From Psychrobacter namhaensis (lineage in GTDB: Bacteria > Pseudomonadota > Gammaproteobacteria > Pseudomonadales > Moraxellaceae): 64,000 bases of DNA. Shown in pieces: positions 48,708 to 58,030 of this stretch. Location: assembly GCF_016107545.1 (NCBI RefSeq), contig NZ_JABASS010000002.1, positions 186,001 to 250,000 of the forward strand. The letters are read 5' to 3'. Both the position numbers and the translations under genes were made by a program. How positions within the stretch are numbered: position 1 is the first letter of the stretch; every line of letters starts with the position of its first letter. The notes below the pieces were generated by a model. That model made no database searches. It was not told the DNA's origin and worked only from the letters and a program-made list of their open reading frames with translations.

Positions 48708-49019
48708 ATGCCATACGATATCGATAATGAGATAGAAGTAGAAACCGATAGTACTGACCAATTTGCAGGATTTGGAAGAGAGACCACGCTTGAGCTGGTA
48801 GAAGCCGAGGATGGGCGACTGCTGTTACGTGATGCCGAACAAGATGAAGCGCCGCTGATGACCATTGATTTTTCTGAAAAACTCAAAGAGCTGCTAGGTA
48901 GCGACACCCAAGCGATTGGTCAGCACATGATTCATGCAGCGATTCAGGTCATTATGCAAAAGCAGATGAGCCAATGGCATGCGCATGTTTATGATAAAGA
49001 GCCAACACACTATAGTTAA
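48708..49019 (+). CDS. Small acidic soluble protein, unknown
   Basis: The 103 residues are acidic (IDNEIEVETDSTDQFAGFGRETTLELVEAEDG) and have no membrane segment. The ending is helical (GQHMIHAAIQVIMQKQMSQWHAHVYD). I recognise no family. It is followed by a bidirectional terminator and converges with rpmG. Confidence 0.6.
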   Translation: MPYDIDNEIEVETDSTDQFAGFGRETTLELVEAEDGRLLLRDAEQDEAPLMTIDFSEKLKELLGSDTQAIGQHMIHAAIQVIMQKQMSQWHAHVYDKEPTHYS

Positions 49020-49086
49020 AGTTAATTTGTGATTGGTGTGGCTTCTAAATGGTTTTGTGAGTCACTAATCAACTAAATTTATGACC

Positions 49087-49122
49087 AAAAAAAGGGTTTA
49101 TCTATTGATAAACCCTTTTTTA
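49087..49122. terminator. Bidirectional terminator between convergent genes
   Basis: AAAAAAAGGGTTTAT and ATAAACCCTTTTTT form a long A/T-flanked hairpin. It can serve the plus-strand gene at 48708-49019 and rpmG on the minus strand. Confidence 0.9.
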
Positions 49123-49153
49123 TGTTCAAATAAAGCGTGTTTAAAAACAGCCG

Positions 49154-49309
49154 TTATTTGATTTTAGCTTCTTTAAAGATCACATGCTGGCGTACTTTTG
49201 GATCAAATTTTTTGATTTCCATTTTGCCAGGCATAGTGCGCTTGTTTTTAGTAGTGGTGTAGTAATACCCAGTACCAGCTGTTGATACTAATTTAATTTT
49301 ATCTCTCAT
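49154..49309 (-). CDS. rpmG: Ribosomal protein L33 (cysteine-free form)
   Basis: This 51-residue gene is too short for usual ORF cut-offs. Translation gives [20 protein letters not shown], then [18 protein letters not shown], then [13 protein letters not shown], which is L33. It has no CxxC pairs, the zinc-free (C-) type. It lies 134 bases after rpmB on the same strand. rpmB-rpmG is the usual bacterial pair. Confidence 0.95.
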   Translation of the reverse strand: MRDKIKLVSTAGTGYYYTTTKNKRTMPGKMEIKKFDPKVRQHVIFKEAKIK

Positions 49310-49443
49310 GATAGCTTTCCTGTAAATGAGGGGTCTTCAAACGATAGGTATGGGTCTAAAGTATTAAATTGCCACATAAGATGTAGCAGAAAAGCAGCTT
49401 AAAGGACGAAAATTATCGTTGTCATTAAGCTGCCAGTCTTTAC

Positions 49444-49680
49444 TTAAACTTTTTGACCTTGTGCGCGTAGATCTGCTAACACTTTATCAATACCAAGTTT
49501 GTCAATAATGCGCATACCTTTGGTAGACACACGTAGACGGACAAAACGATTTTCAGACTCTACCCAAAAACGATGGTTGTGAAGGTTTGGTAGAAAGCGA
49601 CGACGGGTTTTGTTGTTTGCGTGCGAAACATTATTACCCACCATAGGGCGCTTTCCAGTCACTTGGCAAACTCGAGACAT
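49444..49680 (-). CDS. rpmB: Ribosomal protein L28
   Basis: L28 is a 50S protein. The 78 residues include [22 protein letters not shown] and the basic [10 protein letters not shown] segment, both typical. The single Cys near the start does not form a zinc site. It is followed by rpmG. Confidence 0.97.
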   Translation of the reverse strand: MSRVCQVTGKRPMVGNNVSHANNKTRRRFLPNLHNHRFWVESENRFVRLRVSTKGMRIIDKLGIDKVLADLRAQGQKV

Positions 49681-50164
49681 GGCGAACTCCTAATCTATGA
49701 GGTATGAGGTTTTCTCATACCAGTCTGGGCAAGTTGCACGTTTTTGCGGCATGGACACAGCAAGCGGCAGCTTTGCACCAAACAAAACTATATGAAGGTT
49801 GAGCTGGTTTTGCTGTTATCTAAAGGCAAATAACAGGCTGACCAATTCAGAAAATTTTAAAGCCGACATTTATACCATAAAACAGATGAATACTCAAATA
49901 TTTTTATGATTATTGTTGGTCTAAAGGGTAGCTATTATACCCTGAAATGCACATCCTATGTTGTTGATTATTTAAAAGTAAAGATTAATTTTTAGTTGTA
50001 ACTTTTGACAAAAGTCAGTAAAGTTGCTGTTATATATTTAATACAATCGGTTAATAAAACTGGCCTGAATGTAAAACTATGTATCATTACCAATCTGTTA
50101 GGATCTTGTGTAATGATTTTTGCTACCTGCTCGTATCAATTACTGCCCACGCGGAGTCTAAAAC
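49681..50164. other. Divergent intergenic region rpmB-lipoprotein
   Basis: These 484 bases must contain the rpmB promoter and the lipoprotein promoter (candidate at 50005-50033). A frame of 63 codons at 50005-50196 overlaps the lipoprotein start and is not supported. Confidence 0.5.
50005..50033 (+). promoter_or_regulatory. Sigma-70-type promoter candidate for the lipoprotein gene
   Basis: A perfect -35 TTGACA (50005-50010) lies 17 bases before TGTTAT (50028-50033), which matches TATAAT at four of six positions. Transcription would begin about 120 bases before the ATG at 50165. Confidence 0.55.
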
Positions 50165-52180
50165 ATGTCATACCCCTCACTACCGTTTACTTCTAAGCTG
50201 TTTCAGCTGACAGCGCTCACATTATCATTGGCTTTAGCTGGATGCGGCGGCGGTGATGGCGGTACAGACATTCTTCCGCCAGTACCGGACGTAGGTGTGC
50301 AGTCTGGCACAGATGGTACGGGTGTGGCCGTTGGTGAGGTGAATATAAGTGCTATTACCTTGACTGATACAAATGGCAATATGACTAATGTAGTAACTTC
50401 AGCTGGCGCTAGTGCTAAGGTAACCGTGACTGACGAATCAAGCGCGCCGATAAGTAACGCTTTGGTCACTTTTGCAGGTGATGGTGTCATCTTTGGCACT
50501 AGCAATGCCACCGTGTTAACCAATGAGAACGGTGAGGCAAGTATATCTATCAGTCCTATAGATAGCACGACAACGGGTGCTTACCAAATGACGGCAACGG
50601 CCAGTTATAATAATGAGACAGCGACGACGGCTGGTTATAATTTTTCTCTACAACCTGTGAACGTGTTACTTACCGATCTAGTGCTATCCTCAATCAATCT
50701 AAACTCCGGTGCTAGCACCAACCTGACGCTCAAGACTAAAGATGCAACCAATAACGTGAATCAAAATGGGATTACCGTTGATTTTGATACTACCTGCGGC
50801 ACTTTTGACAGTGATAGTGTGGTCTCAAGCAATCAAGGCGATATTTCGGTCACTTATAAGTCTATCGATGCTGATGGTAATCTATGTGAGGGTAACCAAA
50901 CCATTACGGCAACACCTGCGAATAATACAGCTGCCAAACAAACAGTATCAGTTACTATTGCAAGCATAGAAGCCAACTCAATAGTATATACCACGGATAA
51001 CAGTGTAGAATTGGGTGCTAGCAATAGTGGCTCATCAAGCTCAGGACAGATAGTCTTTACGGTATTTGCAAATGGTATTCCAGCCGCCAATCAGCAAGTT
51101 ACGATTAATAAAGTATTTGCACCTGCTGATTTAAGCTTTGTGACTTTAGGTAATCGAAGTTCTAAAACAGTGACTAGTGACTCAGATGGTAACGTAACGG
51201 TCAATCTTTATCCTGGGGCATTGCCTGGACCAGTTGAAATAAAAGCCTCGCTAGTACTTGACCCAACTATTTTTGCGTTATCTAAAGATGTTTCTGTAGC
51301 AACAGGGCGAGCGACACAAAGCGGTGTTAGTATCTCTTTGAGCAAAAACGTACTTGCCAATAGTGTTGACGGCGATACTGCGACGGTTACCGCTCGCTTA
51401 GTCGATAGAGTAGGCAACCCTGTGTCGGATGGTACGGTTGTGAGCTTTGTGAGTGAAGGTGGCCGCGTAACGCCAAACTGTGCAACAGCCAATGGCGTGT
51501 GTTCGGTTGAATTTAGTACCCAAAATCCACGCCCAGCAGACAGTCGAGTGTCTGTCATTGCGTTTGTCGAGGGTGACAAAAGCTATACTGACGTAGATGG
51601 TGACAATCAGTTTAGTGTTGGTGATATATTTACCCACAATATTGGTGATTTTTTCCGTGACGATAACGAAAATAATCAATATGATTCACCAAATGGCGAA
51701 TTTGTTTATAGAAGAGGCGTTAGCGGTGCTACTTGTGCTCCGTCATCATTCAATCAACCTAATATTTTGGGGACTTGTGATGACAAGCTAACCGCAACGT
51801 TACGTTACCAGTTCGTATTGGGTCTCGCGGATAGCGCACCGTTATATTCAGGGCTGCCTTCTACTCTAGCTGCCAGTGCAGGCACGGCTGTCTTTCAGAT
51901 GTATGGTAACTCAGCGCGGACGATATCGATGGCATCAGGCACTACCATCAGTGTTGAGGGTGATGGCCCTAGCGGTACTTGTGAGGCAGAGATTGTCGCT
52001 GGTTACGTCACCGTTCCTAGTATTGTTAATTTACAAGGTGGCACTAGCGTCGTTGATATCGATGCTGTCAGCTACGCCTTTAGTTATTCCGATTGTGTCG
52101 CTGGTGATAAAGTTAAGGTCACCGTTCAGACGCCAGCACCTGCTGCAACGACAACGACGACAACCATATCTATAACATAA
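50165..52180 (+). CDS. Ig-like (Big_1-type) outer-surface lipoprotein with calcium-loop-like motifs
   Basis: The signal peptide ends in a lipobox LALAGC (Cys27), followed by GGGDGG, so the mature protein is lipid-anchored. From about residue 55 there are three to four tandem beta-sandwich repeats, with patterns such as SNALVTFAGDGVIFGT plus NENGEASISIS, and GNPVSDGTVVSFVSEGG. These are Ig-like bacterial adhesin/invasin-type modules. DVDGDNQF (476-483) and DDNENNQYD (499-507) resemble EF-hand or dockerin calcium loops. It ends in a Thr-rich tail. The 671 residues have no homologous neighbour, and a terminator follows. The ligand is unknown. Confidence 0.8.
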   Translation: MSYPSLPFTSKLFQLTALTLSLALAGCGGGDGGTDILPPVPDVGVQSGTDGTGVAVGEVNISAITLTDTNGNMTNVVTSAGASAKVTVTDESSAPISNALVTFAGDGVIFGTSNATVLTNENGEASISISPIDSTTTGAYQMTATASYNNETATTAGYNFSLQPVNVLLTDLVLSSINLNSGASTNLTLKTKDATNNVNQNGITVDFDTTCGTFDSDSVVSSNQGDISVTYKSIDADGNLCEGNQTITATPANNTAAKQTVSVTIASIEANSIVYTTDNSVELGASNSGSSSSGQIVFTVFANGIPAANQQVTINKVFAPADLSFVTLGNRSSKTVTSDSDGNVTVNLYPGALPGPVEIKASLVLDPTIFALSKDVSVATGRATQSGVSISLSKNVLANSVDGDTATVTARLVDRVGNPVSDGTVVSFVSEGGRVTPNCATANGVCSVEFSTQNPRPADSRVSVIAFVEGDKSYTDVDGDNQFSVGDIFTHNIGDFFRDDNENNQYDSPNGEFVYRRGVSGATCAPSSFNQPNILGTCDDKLTATLRYQFVLGLADSAPLYSGLPSTLAASAGTAVFQMYGNSARTISMASGTTISVEGDGPSGTCEAEIVAGYVTVPSIVNLQGGTSVVDIDAVSYAFSYSDCVAGDKVKVTVQTPAPAATTTTTTISIT

Positions 52181-52209
52181 ACAGTAGCTAGTGCGTTATG
52201 TTGTAATAG

Positions 52210-52234
52210 CCCTCAGGTAACGCTGGGGGTTTTT
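52210..52234 (+). terminator. Terminator of the Ig-like lipoprotein gene
   Basis: CCCTCAG pairs with CTGGGGG (one G-T pair) around a 6-nt loop, and TTTTT follows. It separates the gene from purU. Confidence 0.75.
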
Positions 52235-52387
52235 GCGTTACATCTTCTCAAATATATAAATCATCCTAAATAAATAAAAACAACCAACTCGCTCAGCAAA
52301 ATAGTACAAAAAAGATTAAAATAACTGGTTTACTACGCTGTCAGTAGTTTTCAGCGATAAGTTATCATTTTTTATATTGGGCGTATT

Positions 52388-53308
52388 ATGTCAGACAATA
52401 CCAAAACGACTTCACTATCTAACACAGCTTCACAGAGCAAACAAGTCACCACTGCTATCGATACCGCAACGCTTTTGATCAAATGCAAAGATCAAGCCGG
52501 TATCGTACAAGCAGTATCTGAGTTTATCCATCGTTATGGCGCGAATATCATCACGCTAGATCAGTATTCGACCGCTCACGAAGGCGGTCAATACTTTATG
52601 CGTTTAGAATTTGCCTTAGCAGGACTAAGCGAGATTATTGATAATTTTGAAGTCAGCTTTAGCCATACGGTCGCCAAACGCCATAATATGGAATGGCGAC
52701 TACATAACAATGCGGTCAAGACCAAGGTGGGTATTTTGGTGTCCAAGTTTGATCATGCGTTGTTAGATTTATTGTGGCGACACCAACGCGGCTTGCTTGA
52801 TTGCGAAATTACTTGCGTGGTCAGTAACCATCCTGACTTACGTCAAGCCGTAAAAAACTTTGGCATCACCTTCCATCATGTTGCTGTGAGCAAAGACAAT
52901 AAGGAACAGGCAGAAGAGCAGATTCATAAATTGATGGAAGGGAATGATTTGCTGGTATTGGCCCGCTACATGCAGATACTGTCGTCTGATTTTGTGAAGC
53001 GCTGGCCGATGCAGGTGATCAATATTCATCATTCGTTCTTGCCTGCATTTGTGGGGGCAGACCCTTATCGCCAAGCGTATGATAAGGGCGTCAAGCTGAT
53101 CGGAGCGACCGCGCATTATGTCACAGCTGAGCTTGATCAGGGGCCAATCATTGAGCAAGATGTTCATCGGGTGACCCATCGCCAAGGTGTGGCGGAGTTA
53201 CGGGCTATTGGCCGTGATATCGAGCGTAACGTGCTGGCGCGTGCCGTGAACTGGCATGTACAAAACCGTGTGATTGTCGCAGGTAATAAGACGGTGGTTT
53301 TTAACTAA
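52388..53308 (+). CDS. purU: Formyltetrahydrofolate deformylase
   Basis: PurU hydrolyses 10-formyl-THF to formate and THF, balancing one-carbon pools. An N-terminal ACT domain (LLIKCKDQAGIVQAVSEF) precedes the formyl-transferase-like domain. Catalytic HHSFLPAFVGADPY with NIHH, plus GATAHYVTAELDQGPI, are present. The 306 residues include about 25 extra polar residues at the start. Confidence 0.96.
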   Translation: MSDNTKTTSLSNTASQSKQVTTAIDTATLLIKCKDQAGIVQAVSEFIHRYGANIITLDQYSTAHEGGQYFMRLEFALAGLSEIIDNFEVSFSHTVAKRHNMEWRLHNNAVKTKVGILVSKFDHALLDLLWRHQRGLLDCEITCVVSNHPDLRQAVKNFGITFHHVAVSKDNKEQAEEQIHKLMEGNDLLVLARYMQILSSDFVKRWPMQVINIHHSFLPAFVGADPYRQAYDKGVKLIGATAHYVTAELDQGPIIEQDVHRVTHRQGVAELRAIGRDIERNVLARAVNWHVQNRVIVAGNKTVVFN

Positions 53309-53390
53309 GAAAAAAATCAGTAGTGCATAAAGTAGTAACATGGCGGTCGGTACTATTGCTACAGACCGTCATATTGTTATGACGCTATCC

Positions 53391-54182
53391 CTATATCAGC
53401 ATCTCTAACACAAACTTGCTACCAACAAAACCAATGGCCAGCAAAATAAAGGCATAGATGGTCATGTTGGCGGCACGTTTGCCTCGCCATCCCGCACGCC
53501 AGCTACCAAATAATAGCGCACCAAACAGCAACCACGACAGCAGACTGAAAACGGTCTTGTGCACAATGTGTTGCGCCATCAAGTCTTCTACATAGACAAA
53601 GCCAATGCCCAGCGCGATGCTAAGTAAGACAAATCCGACCAAAAGCATATCGAATAGTAAGCTCTCCATACTTTGCAATGACGGCAGTTTATTGACCCAA
53701 AAGCGGTGAACGGTATGATGTTTAAGCTCACGGATTTGTAGACGTAAAAACAGCGCTTGTACCGCCGCCATCAGCAGTACACAATAGGCGGCAAGAGAGA
53801 GCAAAATATGAGCCTCAAGCCCAATACTGATATCAGCAATGGGCTGATAAGGGGCGCGGCCAATACAGCCGACTATCATGCCTAGTAGGGCAGTGGGCGC
53901 GGCTAAGATGCCAAGGCTCACCACGGGGCGGTATAAACAAAACAGGACGTAAAAGAACAAGAAAAACAAACTGATTAAGCTAATCACATTAAATAAGTTG
54001 AAATTTAGACCATAAAGGGTCACAACGTATGGATACAGTAGCGCCGCATGTGCGACCATACCGCCCATCAATACGCCTAAACTGATGCCTTTATGAATCG
54101 GCTTATCTAGAAACAGCGCCCAACCAATGTAAACGCTGACTAAGATATAAGCTAGGCTAGCAAGTAAGAATGCAAGGTGCAC
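53391..54182 (-). CDS. Cytochrome c assembly CcsA/YpjD-like membrane protein
   Basis: The 263-residue protein has about eight transmembrane helices and matches the CcsA/HemX/YpjD group. GLEAHILLSLAAYCVLLMAA and HKTVFSLLSWLLFGALL contain the conserved histidine positions. In Pseudomonas and related bacteria such a gene lies divergent to ffh, and it does here. Its role, probably in cytochrome c or haem handling, is not certain. The lack of neighbouring ccm genes leaves the specific pathway open. Confidence 0.82.
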   Translation of the reverse strand: MHLAFLLASLAYILVSVYIGWALFLDKPIHKGISLGVLMGGMVAHAALLYPYVVTLYGLNFNLFNVISLISLFFLFFYVLFCLYRPVVSLGILAAPTALLGMIVGCIGRAPYQPIADISIGLEAHILLSLAAYCVLLMAAVQALFLRLQIRELKHHTVHRFWVNKLPSLQSMESLLFDMLLVGFVLLSIALGIGFVYVEDLMAQHIVHKTVFSLLSWLLFGALLFGSWRAGWRGKRAANMTIYAFILLAIGFVGSKFVLEMLI

Positions 54183-54577
54183 AGATATAAAGCCTCATCT
54201 TATATTGAGCCCATAATGCCCGCTCAATGCAATGCGAAAGTGATATTATCGGAATGATTAGAATAATTGACCAATTTATCATAAAATGGTCACCAATTGA
54301 GCACCATCTTGCTTATTCCTTACAAATGCTTGGCTAAGTCAACGTGAACCAAATACGCCATGAATAAATGATAAGCAGAACCCCCAAGCCTTTTGTAAAA
54401 CGAGTGTCATTTTTGCAGCCTCTTAATGCTATAGTATTGATAGTAGACTGTTTTTTATCATACTTTTATAAAAAATCGGCCTCATATTTGAAAATGTACT
54501 CATATGGTTTGTCAGCCATTTTAATGGTGCTACTGAAAATTATTTTAACTAAGAATTATTTTAACTGAGAGTTATTT
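54183..54577. other. Divergent intergenic region ypjD-like/ffh
   Basis: The 395-base region is AT-rich and must hold both promoters. A 66-codon frame (54368-54568) looks spurious. A 16-bp tandem duplication abuts the ffh ribosome site (54539-54570). Confidence 0.5.
54539..54570 (+). repeat. 16-bp tandem duplication beside the ffh ribosome site
   Basis: ATTATTTTAACTAAGA (54539-54554) is followed by ATTATTTTAACTGAGA (54555-54570). Only the second copy has the G that makes the GAGAG ribosome site of ffh. It looks like a slippage duplication later tuned by one substitution. Confidence 0.8.
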
Positions 54578-56122
54578 ATGTTTGATACCTTAACAGAACG
54601 CTTATCGTCAAGCCTGCGTAACATCGTGGGTACTGGGCAACTGACTGAAGATAATATCAAAGACACTTTACGTGAAGTGCGTATGGCGCTGTTAGAAGCG
54701 GATGTGGCGCTCCCTGTCACGCGTGACTTTGTGAAGCGTGTGAAAGAGCAAGCGCTTGGTGCTGAAGTCCTTAAAGAGCTTGCGCCCGGTCAAGCGTTTG
54801 TCAAAATCGTTCATGACGAGCTGACCGAAATGATGGGCAGTGCCAACCAACAGCTTGAGATGACAGGCAAGCCGCCGGTTGTCTACTTGCTGGCAGGTTT
54901 GCAAGGGGCGGGTAAAACCACCACGGCTGGTAAATTGGCCAAATTTTTACAAGAGCGCCATAAGAAAAAAGTCATGTTGGTATCCGCCGACGTCTACCGC
55001 CCAGCGGCCATCAAACAGCTTGAGCAAGTAGCAGGTCAAGTGAATGCCAAGTTTGTAAACTCAAGCACTGAAGAAAATCCGATTGATATCGCAAGACGCG
55101 CTATCGAAGAAGCCAAAATACAGTATCAAGATATTTTGATTATCGATACCGCTGGTCGTCTACATATCGACGACACCATGATGGACGAGATCAAGGCGCT
55201 GACTGCCGCAGTCAATCCATCAGAGACGCTGTTTGTCGTTGATGCCATGACCGGTCAAGATGCGGCCAATACTGCCAAAGCCTTTAATGATGCGCTGCCA
55301 CTGACGGGTGTTATCTTAACCAAAACAGACGGTGATGCGCGTGGCGGTGCCGCGCTTTCTGTACGTGCGATTACTGGTAAGCCGATTAAGTTTTTAGGTC
55401 GCGGCGAAAAGTTAGATGCGTTAGAGCTTTTCCATCCCGAACGTATCGCTCAGCGCATCCTTGGTATGGGTGATGTGCTAAGTTTGGTTGAAGAGGTTGA
55501 GCAAAAAATTGACCGCGATAAAGCCGAAAAAATGGCGAAAAAGATGCAAAAAGGTGGCGACTTTGACCTTGAGGATCTATTGACCCAGTTCCAGCAAATG
55601 AAAAGCATGGGCGGTATGGCAGGTTTCTTAGATAAGATGCCAGGTATGGGCGGCTCTGACATGCAAAAAGCGGTCGAAGATGCCAAACCAGAAGAAAAAG
55701 TACGGGAGATGGAAGCATTAATTAACTCAATGACACCATTTGAGCGCAAAAATCCTGATAAGATCAATCCCAGCCGTAAGCGCCGTATTGCTGCTGGTTC
55801 TGGACGCGAGATTCAAGACGTCAACCGTTTGCTCAAGCAGCACAAGCAAATGGCAAAAATGATGAAAATGATCTCAAAACCCGAAGGCATCAGTAAAATG
55901 ATGAAGTCTATGCAGGGGTTGATGGGTGGTGGCGCCTCTGGCGGCGGTGGGCCTTTATTTGGCGGCGGTGCTCAACAAGGCGGTGCCAAAGATGTGAATC
56001 CAGAGCAGATGGCAAAGCAAATGGGGCTTGATCCTAACAATATGCCGAGCACTGAAGAGATGCAAAAGCAAATGCAAGAGATGCAAAAGCAAGCGCCAAA
56101 GAAGTTTAAAACACGTTTTTAG
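54578..56122 (+). CDS. ffh: Signal recognition particle protein Ffh
   Basis: Ffh binds signal sequences on nascent chains and, with 4.5S RNA, delivers them to FtsY. The N domain (residues 1-90) precedes the G domain: GLQGAGKTTT at 107-116, IIDTAGRLH, TKTDGDARGG and LGRGEKLDALELFHPERIAQRILGMGD (quoted as parts). The Met/Gly-rich M domain ends in a MQEMQKQ-rich tail. The 514 residues are long because of the Gly/Gln-rich M-domain tail. A terminator follows. Confidence 0.97.
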   Translation: MFDTLTERLSSSLRNIVGTGQLTEDNIKDTLREVRMALLEADVALPVTRDFVKRVKEQALGAEVLKELAPGQAFVKIVHDELTEMMGSANQQLEMTGKPPVVYLLAGLQGAGKTTTAGKLAKFLQERHKKKVMLVSADVYRPAAIKQLEQVAGQVNAKFVNSSTEENPIDIARRAIEEAKIQYQDILIIDTAGRLHIDDTMMDEIKALTAAVNPSETLFVVDAMTGQDAANTAKAFNDALPLTGVILTKTDGDARGGAALSVRAITGKPIKFLGRGEKLDALELFHPERIAQRILGMGDVLSLVEEVEQKIDRDKAEKMAKKMQKGGDFDLEDLLTQFQQMKSMGGMAGFLDKMPGMGGSDMQKAVEDAKPEEKVREMEALINSMTPFERKNPDKINPSRKRRIAAGSGREIQDVNRLLKQHKQMAKMMKMISKPEGISKMMKSMQGLMGGGASGGGGPLFGGGAQQGGAKDVNPEQMAKQMGLDPNNMPSTEEMQKQMQEMQKQAPKKFKTRF

Positions 56123-56157
56123 GTAGTCGCTGACTTTATCAGCAGTCACTACGCAGT

Positions 56158-56191
56158 AAAAACCTCAAAGCTGACACAGTTTGAGGTTTTT
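56158..56191 (+). terminator. Terminator of ffh
   Basis: AAAAACCTCAAA and TTTGAGGTTTTT form a 12-bp stem around GCTGACACAG. It is a strong intrinsic terminator. Confidence 0.9.
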
Positions 56192-56342
56192 ATACGTTGG
56201 CCCTATTTAAATAAATTCTTATAGATAAAGTAAGAAAAACGTAGAAAGTCACAAAAATAGCCTGTTCCAAGTGCTATGATAGGCGCTGATTTATGAAGCC
56301 AGTGCTTTTTTATAATGCTAAGTAGTGTAAGCCGAGGTGATG

Positions 56343-57044
56343 ATGTTTTTAGCAATGGATACCGTGTTTGATCAGTGCTCGGTGGCGATTTTAGATTCGA
56401 ACGGTCAAGTGCTGTCGAGTCATACCGAGACAGGTAAGCGCCAGCAGACGCAGCAAATCCTCCCTATGATTGATGCGGCGTTGTCTGAAGCCCAGTTGCG
56501 CCTTGCTGATGTACAAGCTTTGATATTTAACCGAGGCCCTGGTGCCTTTAGCGGTATCAGAATCAATACAGCAGTGGTGCAAGCATTGTCTGTGGCACAT
56601 GATCTTCCTTGCGTGGGTGTCTCAAGCTTGCAGGCGATAGCGCAGAGCGCGTATCAACAGTATGGTCTGACTGAAGTATATAGCGCCCTTGATGCGCGTA
56701 TGCAGCAAGTTTATTTTGGTCAATATGCCATAACAGATAACCATCAAGCAGACCGTACCGTCATGCAGCCTGTGTTGAATAGTGACAGCGACAGTACTGA
56801 GCAGTTATTAGACTATGACAGCCAAACCGCGCTTAACATTCCTATCGTGGGTAATGGCTCACTACTGTTAAAAGGACAGGATGGGCAAGTATCTCATGAA
56901 GATGTCTGGCCAGATGCGGTGGTAATCGGGCAATTAGGTATCGCCCAATTTATCACCTCTGGCGGTACCGATGCTGCAAATGCGTTACCTAAGTATTTGC
57001 GCAATCAGGCATGGAAAACACTCAAAGAGCAAGGTAAAGCATAG
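56343..57044 (+). CDS. tsaB: tRNA t6A biosynthesis protein TsaB
   Basis: TsaB is a dimerisation partner of TsaD in threonylcarbamoyl-adenosine synthesis at A37 of tRNA. MFLAMDTVFDQCSVAIL, NRGPGAFSGIRI and ALDARMQQVYFG are its conserved blocks. ATG at 56343 fits the family start (MxxLAIDT). GTG 56337 and ATG 56340 also precede it in frame. GAGG lies 5 bases upstream. The insert around residues 145-165 is acidic and variable. It is the first gene of a run with uppP and rsmJ. Confidence 0.92.
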   Translation: MFLAMDTVFDQCSVAILDSNGQVLSSHTETGKRQQTQQILPMIDAALSEAQLRLADVQALIFNRGPGAFSGIRINTAVVQALSVAHDLPCVGVSSLQAIAQSAYQQYGLTEVYSALDARMQQVYFGQYAITDNHQADRTVMQPVLNSDSDSTEQLLDYDSQTALNIPIVGNGSLLLKGQDGQVSHEDVWPDAVVIGQLGIAQFITSGGTDAANALPKYLRNQAWKTLKEQGKA

Positions 57045-57124
57045 TGATGGCCAGTGCTGTCTCGGTATACTAAAAATTAAAACCGTATTACGCAACCAGT
57101 AGGTCTGTGTCTAGGAAAGCCATT

Positions 57125-57967
57125 GTGGATATCATTTTATTAATTCAAGCTGTCATCATGGGTATCGTTGAAGGTATCACTGAGTTTCTACCCATATCCA
57201 GTACCGGTTATATGATTCTATCAGCAGATTTGATGGGATTTTGGACCAAAGAGAAAGTTGATTTATTTGTCGTGGTGGTACAGCTTGGCGCTATATTGGC
57301 GGTGATTTATGACTACTGGGGCAGATTGTGGCAAGCGTTAATGGGGTTGCTGACTGGTAAAGCAGAAGGCATGACCAACCCAAGGCAACTTGGGCTTAGC
57401 TTGATTGTGGCGACTATTCCGGTCATGGTCGTGGGCTTTACCTTTGCAGACGAAATCAAAGCGTATTTGTTTAATCCTATCGTCGTTGCGATTATGCTAA
57501 TCATTGGTGGTTTGCTGATATTTTATGTCGAGAGTCGGCCTAAGACCATCATTGCGCAAGAAGCAGAAGATGTTGGGTTAAAAACGGCGTTGATGATTGG
57601 TCTACTTCAGTGCCTTGCCTTGATACCAGGCACCTCACGCTCAGGAGCCACTATTATTGGGGCGCTATGGCTTGGCGTCTCGCGTAAGGCATCAGCTGAG
57701 TTCTCCTTCTTTTTGGGAATTCCGGTGATTGTGGGTGCAGCACTATTGGACTTGATCAGCCATGGCGATGTATTGACCAACAGTGAAGATTGGCTGGTGC
57801 TGGGAGTCGGCACGGTAGTGTCTTTTATCGTGGCGTTATTGTGTATCCGTCTGTTAGTGGCGTGGGTGAGTCGTCGTGACTTTACTATTTTTGCTTGGTT
57901 GCGCATTATTACTGGCATCATCGTATTGGTTGCTGCTTGGGGCTTTGGATATCAGATGGCAGGCTAA
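57125..57967 (+). CDS. uppP: Undecaprenyl-diphosphatase UppP (BacA)
   Basis: UppP dephosphorylates undecaprenyl diphosphate, recycling the lipid carrier, and gives bacitracin resistance. It is a multi-pass membrane protein. GIVEGITEFLPISSTGYMI near the start holds the catalytic glutamates and serine. PGTSRSGATIIGALWLGVSRKASAEFSF is the second signature. I chose GTG at 57125 because AGGA lies 8 bases upstream (280 residues). GTG 57107 would add six residues. Confidence 0.95.
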   Translation: MDIILLIQAVIMGIVEGITEFLPISSTGYMILSADLMGFWTKEKVDLFVVVVQLGAILAVIYDYWGRLWQALMGLLTGKAEGMTNPRQLGLSLIVATIPVMVVGFTFADEIKAYLFNPIVVAIMLIIGGLLIFYVESRPKTIIAQEAEDVGLKTALMIGLLQCLALIPGTSRSGATIIGALWLGVSRKASAEFSFFLGIPVIVGAALLDLISHGDVLTNSEDWLVLGVGTVVSFIVALLCIRLLVAWVSRRDFTIFAWLRIITGIIVLVAAWGFGYQMAG

Positions 57968-58030
57968 ATGTTTATGGTGGGTTGATGGCGCGTTCGATAA
58001 TAGAGGTAAGTGGTAAAAAGGATGATGGTT

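Noticed and set aside
54368..54568. 66-codon plus-strand ORF before ffh
   Set aside because: It sits in an AT-rich divergent promoter region, has no convincing ribosome site or family pattern, and ends at the ffh leader repeats.
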